From NCBI GenBank assembly GCA_045537065.1, contig JAZSOT010000088.1, positions 1-48,057 of the forward strand: a stretch of 48,057 bases of DNA. Direction: 5' to 3'. The position numbers and the translations under genes were made by a program. Of this stretch, positions 43,336 through 48,057 are shown piece by piece; position 1 is the first letter of the stretch, and each line of letters begins with the position of its first letter. The notes under the pieces are model-generated. The model saw only the letters and a program-made list of their open reading frames with translations, did not search any database and was not told where the DNA came from. This DNA is from RGIG8709 sp045537065 (GTDB lineage Bacteria > Bacillota > Clostridia > Monoglobales > Monoglobaceae).

Positions 43336-45462
43336 TTGTCAACCAAATCAACCGGCACATCAAGCCGCTCAAAGAAAAAATTAATTATTGTGGAGTCTCC
43401 CGAAAAGGCAAAGACAATAAAAAAATATCTTGGAAGCTCATACAATGTTGTGGCTTCTGTTGGTCACTTAAGAGACCTTCCGAAGAGTCAGCTTGGAATC
43501 GACATTGAAAACAATTTTGAACCCAAATATATAACTATCAGAGGCAAAGGTGAGCTTATTTCAGATTTGAAAAAAGATGCAAAAAACTCATCAAAAATCT
43601 TTCTTGCAACTGACCCTGACCGCGAGGGAGAAGCTATTTCCTGGCATCTTGCGGCTATTTTAGGTATTGATGATAACTCTCTTTGCAGAATAACCTTTAA
43701 CGAAATCACTAAAAATGCCGTTAAAGAAGCGCTTAACCATCCAAGAGTTATTGACAAAGACCTTGTTGATGCACAACAAGCAAGAAGAGTTTTAGACCGA
43801 ATTGTTGGCTACAAAATCAGTCCTCTGCTTTGGAAAAAGGTTAAAAAAGGACTTAGTGCAGGCAGAGTTCAGTCTGTTGTTACAAAACTCATTGTGGATA
43901 GAGAAAGAGAAATAGATGCATTCAAAGAAGAAGAATTCTGGACAATTGAAACAAAGCTAACCAACGAAAAAGGAAAGTCTCCTTTTGTTGCTAAGCTTCA
44001 CAGTAAATTAAACGGCAAAAAGCCGTCTCTTAAAAACAAAAAGGATGCCGATAACATTCTTTCGGCTATTGAGGGCAAAGAATATAAGGTTATGTCGATT
44101 ACATCAACCGAAAAAGCAAAAAACCCCTCTCCTCCTTTTACAACCAGCACACTTCAGCAGGAAGCATCCAGAAAGCTCGGCTATACAACAAGAAGAACAA
44201 TGTCTGTTGCTCAACAACTCTATGAAGGTATAGACATAAAAGGTCTTGGCAGCATTGGTCTTATAACCTATATGAGAACCGATTCACTCCGAATATCTCA
44301 GGATGCACAAAATGAATGCCGTGAATTTATAAGAGAAAACTTTGGCAGCAATTATATGCCAAAAACACCAAAACAATATAAAACCAACAAAAACGCTCAG
44401 GATGCTCACGAAGCCATAAGACCAACCTTTATTACTCTTATGCCTGATGCAATTAAGGACTCATTGAAACCTGATCAGTACAAGCTTTATAAACTTATCT
44501 GGAATAGATTTCTTGCCAGCCAGATGAAAGCTGCTGTTATTGACAATGTTAAAGCAGACATTGAATGCGGAGATTATCTTTTTAGGGCAACAGGCATGTC
44601 AGTTAAATTTGACGGATTTATGACAGTTTATGTTGAGGGAAAAGATACTGAGGATGAAAAAGAAAGCAAGCTTCCTGCACTTACAGAGGGACAGATTTTA
44701 AAGCTTAAGGAAATTCTCCCCAAACAGCATTTCACTCAGCCTCCTCCAAGATACACCGAGGCGTCTATCATAAAAGCTATGGAAGAAGACGGAATAGGAA
44801 GACCGAGTACCTACTCTCCAACAATAACAACAATAACAACAAGAGGGTATGTTGCCCGCGACGGTAAAAACCTTATTCCAACCGAGCTTGGAACTATTGT
44901 TACATCCCTTATGGAAGATCACTTTGAAAATATTGTTGACATTAAGTTTACTGCAAATATGGAACAAAAGCTTGACGAAATTGAAGAAGGCGAAAAAGAC
45001 TGGAAACTTTTACTTAGTGATTTCTACCAGCCTTTTGAAAAGGTTTTGAAAACAGCAGAAGATTCCATAGGAAACATTGAAATAAAAGATGAAGTTTCTG
45101 ATGTTCAATGTGAAAAATGCGGAAGAATGATGGTTTATAAGCAGGGCCGTTTTGGAAAATTCCTTGCTTGTCCGGGATATCCCGAGTGCAAGAACACAAA
45201 GACAATTTTGGCTCCTGTTGACGCTCCCTGCCCCAACTGCGGTAGCAAAGTATTTGCTAGAAAATCAAAAAAAGGCGTCAATTACTTTGCCTGTGAAAAA
45301 GGAACAGATTGTTTCATTTCCTGGGACGAGCCGACGACTTTAAAATGTCCCAAATGCGGAAATGTTCTCTATAAAAGACGTCGTTTCAAAGGCAAAGGTC
45401 CTCTCGATTATGTGTGCAACAATGAAAATTGTGACTATAAAGAACCTGTTAATAAAAAATAA
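43336..45462 (+). CDS. topA: DNA topoisomerase I
   Basis: 708 residues. The Toprim domain has IIVESPEKAKTIKKYLG at 18-34 and TDPDREGEAISWHL around 94. LSAGRVQSV lies near 176 and the active-site tyrosine is in GLITYMRTDSLRIS near 313. The C-terminus holds three zinc ribbons (CEKCG...CPGYPEC, CPNCG...CEKGTDC, CPKCG...CNNENC). It relaxes negative supercoils. The start is TTG at 43336, with AAGGAGG 8 bases upstream overlapping the dprA stop. dprA-topA is a standard clostridial pair. Confidence 0.98.
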   Translation: MSTKSTGTSSRSKKKLIIVESPEKAKTIKKYLGSSYNVVASVGHLRDLPKSQLGIDIENNFEPKYITIRGKGELISDLKKDAKNSSKIFLATDPDREGEAISWHLAAILGIDDNSLCRITFNEITKNAVKEALNHPRVIDKDLVDAQQARRVLDRIVGYKISPLLWKKVKKGLSAGRVQSVVTKLIVDREREIDAFKEEEFWTIETKLTNEKGKSPFVAKLHSKLNGKKPSLKNKKDADNILSAIEGKEYKVMSITSTEKAKNPSPPFTTSTLQQEASRKLGYTTRRTMSVAQQLYEGIDIKGLGSIGLITYMRTDSLRISQDAQNECREFIRENFGSNYMPKTPKQYKTNKNAQDAHEAIRPTFITLMPDAIKDSLKPDQYKLYKLIWNRFLASQMKAAVIDNVKADIECGDYLFRATGMSVKFDGFMTVYVEGKDTEDEKESKLPALTEGQILKLKEILPKQHFTQPPPRYTEASIIKAMEEDGIGRPSTYSPTITTITTRGYVARDGKNLIPTELGTIVTSLMEDHFENIVDIKFTANMEQKLDEIEEGEKDWKLLLSDFYQPFEKVLKTAEDSIGNIEIKDEVSDVQCEKCGRMMVYKQGRFGKFLACPGYPECKNTKTILAPVDAPCPNCGSKVFARKSKKGVNYFACEKGTDCFISWDEPTTLKCPKCGNVLYKRRRFKGKGPLDYVCNNENCDYKEPVNKK

Positions 45463-45467
45463 TTTAA

Positions 45468-45505
45468 AAGAGGTAAAAGTCTTTAACTTTTACCTCTTAT
45501 TTTTT
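45468..45505. terminator. bidirectional terminator between topA and the PHP gene
   Basis: AAGAGGTAAAAG (45468-45479) pairs with CTTTTACCTCTT (45487-45498), followed by ATTTTTTA. Confidence 0.9.
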
Positions 45506-46316
45506 ATATCGCAACAGCTTTAAAACCGCTGTCTGTCATTATATATCGTTCTTTGAAACCATATTCTGTAAGAAGTTCTCTTGCATCAGAAAAACCAAAG
45601 TCCAGATAATCCATATTATGACAATCTGATGTTATTACCGCACCAAACCCCATTCTTTTGAGTTCTTTTAAAATAAATGGTGCAGGATAGGGAGTTTTTC
45701 TGTAACCTCTGGCTATAGCTCCCGTATTTAGTTCAAATAGTGGAATTTTACCCCTTAAAGCTTCAACCGCCTCCAGTGACATTATCTTATATTCCTTCGA
45801 GGCAGTATCTATCAAATCATATTTTTCGCAGTGTTTTGTGAGTAAATCAAAATGTCCTATAATATCTATTTTACCAATAGTCGGAAGCATAGCAAGGTGT
45901 CTGTAATACTCTTTTGCAAACTTTATGCTGTCATTATCAAAATAATTTTTTATTACATTTCTTTCAACCTCTATACTGTTATCCACATCAACCAGTTCAT
46001 CACCAATTTTCAGATAGTGAACAGAACCTATTGAATAATCAAGCATAGAAAAATCCTTATCCGAAAACAAATCAAATTCAAGTCCCAGATAAATTTTTAT
46101 TTTTTCAGAATATTTATTTTTAAGCTCTAAAATTTCCTTTTTATATTTTTCTGTACCTTCCTTAGTCATACAATAATCACTTTCTTTGTGATATCCGTGA
46201 CCTGAAAATCCAACAGAAAAAAAGCCTTTCTCTATAGCCGCCAAAACAATCTCTTCAAGGGTGTTTTTTCCGTCACAATATGTGCTGTGTGTATGTAAAT
46301 TCTGCAAATTCTCCAT
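45504..46316 (-). CDS. PHP-family histidinol-phosphatase (HisK-type)
   Basis: 270 residues. The PHP metal site begins LHTHSTYCDGKNTLEEIV near residue 5, FSGHGYH follows near 37, GLEFDLF near 78, DIIGHFDLL near 152 and ITSDCHNMDYLDFGF near 232. The family removes phosphate from histidinol phosphate, the last step but one of histidine synthesis. No other his gene is nearby, and PHP proteins include other phosphoesterases, so the substrate is likely but not certain. ATG 46316 has AGGTGG 8 bases upstream and is preferred to the GTG at 46328. It has its own strong promoter. Confidence 0.85.
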   Translation of the reverse strand: MENLQNLHTHSTYCDGKNTLEEIVLAAIEKGFFSVGFSGHGYHKESDYCMTKEGTEKYKKEILELKNKYSEKIKIYLGLEFDLFSDKDFSMLDYSIGSVHYLKIGDELVDVDNSIEVERNVIKNYFDNDSIKFAKEYYRHLAMLPTIGKIDIIGHFDLLTKHCEKYDLIDTASKEYKIMSLEAVEALRGKIPLFELNTGAIARGYRKTPYPAPFILKELKRMGFGAVITSDCHNMDYLDFGFSDARELLTEYGFKERYIMTDSGFKAVAI

Positions 46317-46339
46317 TCTTTTAACCACCTCTTTCGTAT

Positions 46340-46368
46340 ATTATATGATAAGTAAGACAACTTGTCAA
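46340..46368 (-). promoter_or_regulatory. sigma-A promoter of the histidinol-phosphatase gene
   Basis: On the minus strand, TTGACA (46363-46368) and TATAAT (46340-46345) have a 17-base spacer: a consensus promoter. The small dyad GACAACTTGTC overlaps the -35 box. Confidence 0.85.
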
Positions 46369-46389
46369 TTTATTAAATTTAAAAAGATA

Positions 46390-46418
46390 TTGAAAAACAA
46401 ATAAAAATCGTATATACT
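46390..46418 (+). promoter_or_regulatory. sigma-A promoter of the nitroreductase gene
   Basis: TTGAAA at 46390-46395 and TATACT at 46413-46418 with a 17-base spacer; divergent from the previous promoter. Confidence 0.8.
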
Positions 46419-46439
46419 ATTTAAAAAAGGAGAAAAAGT

Positions 46440-47015
46440 ATGAGTATATATGAATTAATAAAAAAAAGAAGAAGCATAAGAAAATTTCAGCAAAAACCTG
46501 TTTCTACCGAAACATTGATAAGGCTTACAGATGCAGCAAGAGTTGCCCCATCAGCTGCAAACATTCAGCCTCTTAAATACATTATAATAAACTCTGAAGA
46601 AATGACATCCAAAATTTTTCCTTTGGTGAAATGGGCAGGATATTTAGCTCCTGACTATAATCCTAAAGAGAATGAAAGACCAACTGCATATATTGCTGTT
46701 TTTGCAGACCTATCCTTAAAAAAATCAGGATTTGAAACAGATTCAGGTGCTGCAGTTGAAAACATTATTCTTGCCGCCTTGGAAGAAGGGCTTGGTGCAT
46801 GTTGGATGGGAGCTATTGACCACGAAAAAATCACCACTCTCCTAATGCCTGGAGATGATATGAAGCTTTTATATATTATTGCTCTTGGCTATCCTTTAGA
46901 AGCTCCCATTGAGGCTCCTGTTGACAAAGAAAATATAAAATATTATCTTGATGAAACAGGCACATTGAATGTACCTAAAAGGTCAATTGACGATGTTCTA
47001 ATAAAAACTCTATAA
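46440..47015 (+). CDS. nitroreductase-family protein
   Basis: 191 residues. MSIYELIKKRRSIRKFQQKPV is the typical start of FMN-dependent nitroreductases, APSAANIQPLKYIIINS near residue 37 fits the flavin phosphate site, and LAALEEGLGACWMGAI near 118 and YIIALGYPLEAP near 146 complete the fold. The natural substrate of such proteins is usually unknown; they reduce nitro-compounds, quinones or flavins with NAD(P)H. It is a single gene with its own promoter and AGGAG Shine-Dalgarno. Confidence 0.9.
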   Translation: MSIYELIKKRRSIRKFQQKPVSTETLIRLTDAARVAPSAANIQPLKYIIINSEEMTSKIFPLVKWAGYLAPDYNPKENERPTAYIAVFADLSLKKSGFETDSGAAVENIILAALEEGLGACWMGAIDHEKITTLLMPGDDMKLLYIIALGYPLEAPIEAPVDKENIKYYLDETGTLNVPKRSIDDVLIKTL

Positions 47016-47028
47016 TTTGAAAATCCTA

Positions 47029-47057
47029 TTGACAAAACCGCATTTTGGTTGTATAAT
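47029..47057 (+). promoter_or_regulatory. sigma-A promoter of tRNA-Pro
   Basis: TTGACA at 47029-47034 and TATAAT at 47052-47057, both consensus, with a 17-base spacer, 17 bases before the tRNA 5' end. Confidence 0.9.
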
Positions 47058-47074
47058 AATTGAGTTAACATTAT

Positions 47075-47151
47075 CGGGGTGTGGCTCAGTTTGGTAGAGT
47101 ACTTGAATGGGGTTCAAGGGGCCGCAGGTTCAACTCCTGTCACTCCGACCA
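47075..47151 (+). tRNA. tRNA-Pro (anticodon GGG)
   Basis: 77 bases including an encoded CCA. The acceptor arms CGGGGTG and CACTCCG pair with one G-U. The anticodon stem CTTGA/TCAAG surrounds the loop ATGGGGT, giving anticodon GGG. The T-arm is GCAGG-TTCAACT-CCTGT, with one G-U pair. The acceptor start CGGGGTG is characteristic of bacterial tRNA-Pro. A promoter precedes and a terminator follows. An integrase lies just downstream, suggesting that its 3' end serves as an attachment site. Confidence 0.93.
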
Positions 47152-47159
47152 ACTTGAAA

Positions 47160-47195
47160 GTCTTGTAAACAGTGCGTTTGCAAGATTTTTTATTT
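47160..47195 (+). terminator. terminator after tRNA-Pro
   Basis: GTCTTGTAAAC pairs with GTTTGCAAGAT (two G-U pairs) around AGTGC, followed by TTTTTTATTTT. Confidence 0.8.
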
Positions 47196-47276
47196 TACCC
47201 AAAATACAAAAAATTTTGTGCAGGTCAACTTTTAGGTCAACTACTTTCTCTAAAATTGTGGGAAAGTGAGTATTTT

Positions 47277-47939
47277 ATGGCTACAATTTACCCAAATTTC
47301 AAGAATGGAAAAATAATTTCTTTTAAGTTTAAATCTTACCTTGGAAAAGACGAAAATGGCAAACAGATTTTCAAGTGTAAAACATGGATTCCTGACAAGC
47401 AAATGTCAGAAAATAGGCTTAAATTATTAGCTGAAAAAGAGGCAACAATTTGGGAGCATCAACTTTCAGAAAACACATACATAGGAAAGCAACCATCTAT
47501 TGACGAACATATAACTTTTAAGGATTTTGTCAATAACATTTGGTTTGCTGAATACATGAACACATCTAAAAGGCGTGCTGCAACCGTCGCCTTTTATAGC
47601 TATATACTTAATACCATTCTCCCCTTCTTAGGGCAAGAAACACTCTCTAAAATTACTTCTGATAAGCTTGAGGAATACCTTGATTATATCAAGAACACCT
47701 ATAAGACAAAAGATAATAAAACTCTTTCTCCTAAAACTATCAGACATCATTATGGTGCACTCAATATGATTTTCTCATATGCAGAAAAGACAGGTTATAT
47801 TAGTTCAAATCCACTTAGAAATATTGATGTACCTAAACTATCTAAACACAAGGTTAATGCACTTTCGAAAGAACAGGTTATTATCTTTATTGAGGAGTTA
47901 AAAAAACTGCCTTATAATGAAGTGAACCCCAAAGTTTAG
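47277..47939 (+). pseudogene. tyrosine recombinase/integrase, truncated by an IS insertion
   Basis: 220 codons. Residues 1-50 look like the arm-type DNA-binding domain of Tn916/phage-type integrases (MATIYPNFKNGK...FKFKSYLGKDENGK), and residues ~75-175 form the SAM-like core-binding domain (ITFKDFVNNIWFAEYMN, LSPKTIRHHYGALNMIFSYAEK). The frame then reads LSKEQVIIFIEELKKLP, the first helix of the catalytic domain, and stops. All catalytic residues (R, K, HxxR, Y) are missing. From 47923 the sequence is the end of an IS3-family element, and the last five codons are IS DNA. The ATG at 47277 begins the conserved part; a longer frame from 47172 runs through the tRNA terminator. The rest of the gene may lie past the IS. 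Confidence 0.85.
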
Positions 47940-48057
47940 ACAAAAATTTAATATTAACTTGCTTGTGAATGAGTTCGGTATTGTACCGGGCTCATTCCTT
48001 TTAGTTTCATAGAAATTCTTTCGTTGTTGTAATAATCAATATATCTTTTTAATTCAT
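47923..48057 (-). mobile_element. end of an IS3-family insertion sequence (IS150-like), continues beyond the window
   Basis: The element starts with TGAACCCCAAAGTTTAGACA, which fits the TG-starting terminal repeats of the IS3/IS150 group. Just inside is the 3' end of an OrfB transposase on the minus strand. Only one end is in the window, so size and target duplication cannot be determined. Confidence 0.85.
47954..48057 (-). CDS. IS3-family transposase OrfB, C-terminal fragment
   Basis: 33 complete codons before the stop at 47954-47956. The peptide reads ELKRYIDYYNNERISMKLKG then MSPVQYRTHSQAS, the C-terminus of IS3/IS150-type DDE transposases (consensus ..YI.yYN..R.h..l.g.sP..yR). The 5' part lies beyond the window end. 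It is transcribed toward the integrase. Confidence 0.9.
   Translation of the reverse strand, partial: ELKRYIDYYNNERISMKLKGMSPVQYRTHSQAS

Noticed and set aside
47081..47269. 62-codon frame starting within tRNA-Pro
   Set aside because: It reads through the tRNA and its terminator and has no protein features.
1..48057. CRISPR arrays, retrons, toxin-antitoxin pairs or phage-defence genes
   Set aside because: I saw no regularly spaced direct repeats, no reverse transcriptase and no defence-type domains. The only mobile sequences are at the right edge.

Overview
The window is AT-rich, densely coded DNA that reads like the core chromosome of an endospore-forming anaerobe of the class Clostridia. 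Three lines of evidence support this. Gene order matches Firmicutes blocks: yqfC-yqfD-phoH-ybeY-dgkA-era-yqzL-recO, the DUF2232 gene-gdpP-rplI-dnaB, and infC-rpmI-rplT behind an L20-type leader. Sporulation genes yqfC, yqfD and ylbJ are present. The metabolic genes fit a fermentative anaerobe: electron-bifurcating NfnAB, Rex, GTP-dependent PEP carboxykinase and monomeric aconitase. Nothing in the window allows a species call.

Layout. 1-1.8 kb (+): the 3' end of a secreted GHL10-type glycoside hydrolase with three SLH domains, then a phosphoribosyltransferase. 1.9-15.4 kb (-): an almost gapless run transcribed from a good promoter near 15.44 kb, DUF2232 gene-gdpP-rplI-dnaB-tilS-hpt-gltX-aminotransferase-trpS-tagO, with pckG last. 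15.5-21.7 kb (-): yqfC-yqfD-phoH-ybeY-dgkA-era-yqzL-recO and a small QueG-like iron-sulfur protein, interrupted between yqfD and phoH by an unusual chain of six hairpins. 21.8-24.7 kb: ylbJ (+) converging on typA (-). 24.9-29.0 kb (+): a Na/Pi cotransporter, then nfnA-nfnB. 29.1-30.6 kb (-): tcdA, and the ruvX-DUF1292 pair. 30.8-36.6 kb (+): acn-rex-ogg, fba, serS. 36.6-39.1 kb (-): tsaE-tsaB-dacF. 39.2-45.5 kb (+): infC-rpmI-rplT, a FolT-like ECF S component, then trmH-dprA-topA. 45.5-47.0 kb: divergent histidinol-phosphatase and nitroreductase genes. 47.0-48.1 kb: tRNA-Pro(GGG) with a perfectly spaced promoter, followed at once by a tyrosine integrase that is cut off by an IS3-family element running out of the window.

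Most of the window is ordinary housekeeping DNA and I see no complete new defence or mobile system. The least explained signal is the 176-bp hairpin chain at 20032-20207. Also worth attention are infC, which appears to start at AUA; a 48-codon yqzL overlapping the TTG start of recO; a large dyad around the acn promoter; and the tRNA-Pro/integrase/IS junction, which marks the edge of an accessory island beyond the window.

Translation starts were chosen from Shine-Dalgarno placement. Several genes use TTG or GTG (hpt, recO, topA, ylbJ, tilS). All family calls come from reading motifs by eye, with no database search.
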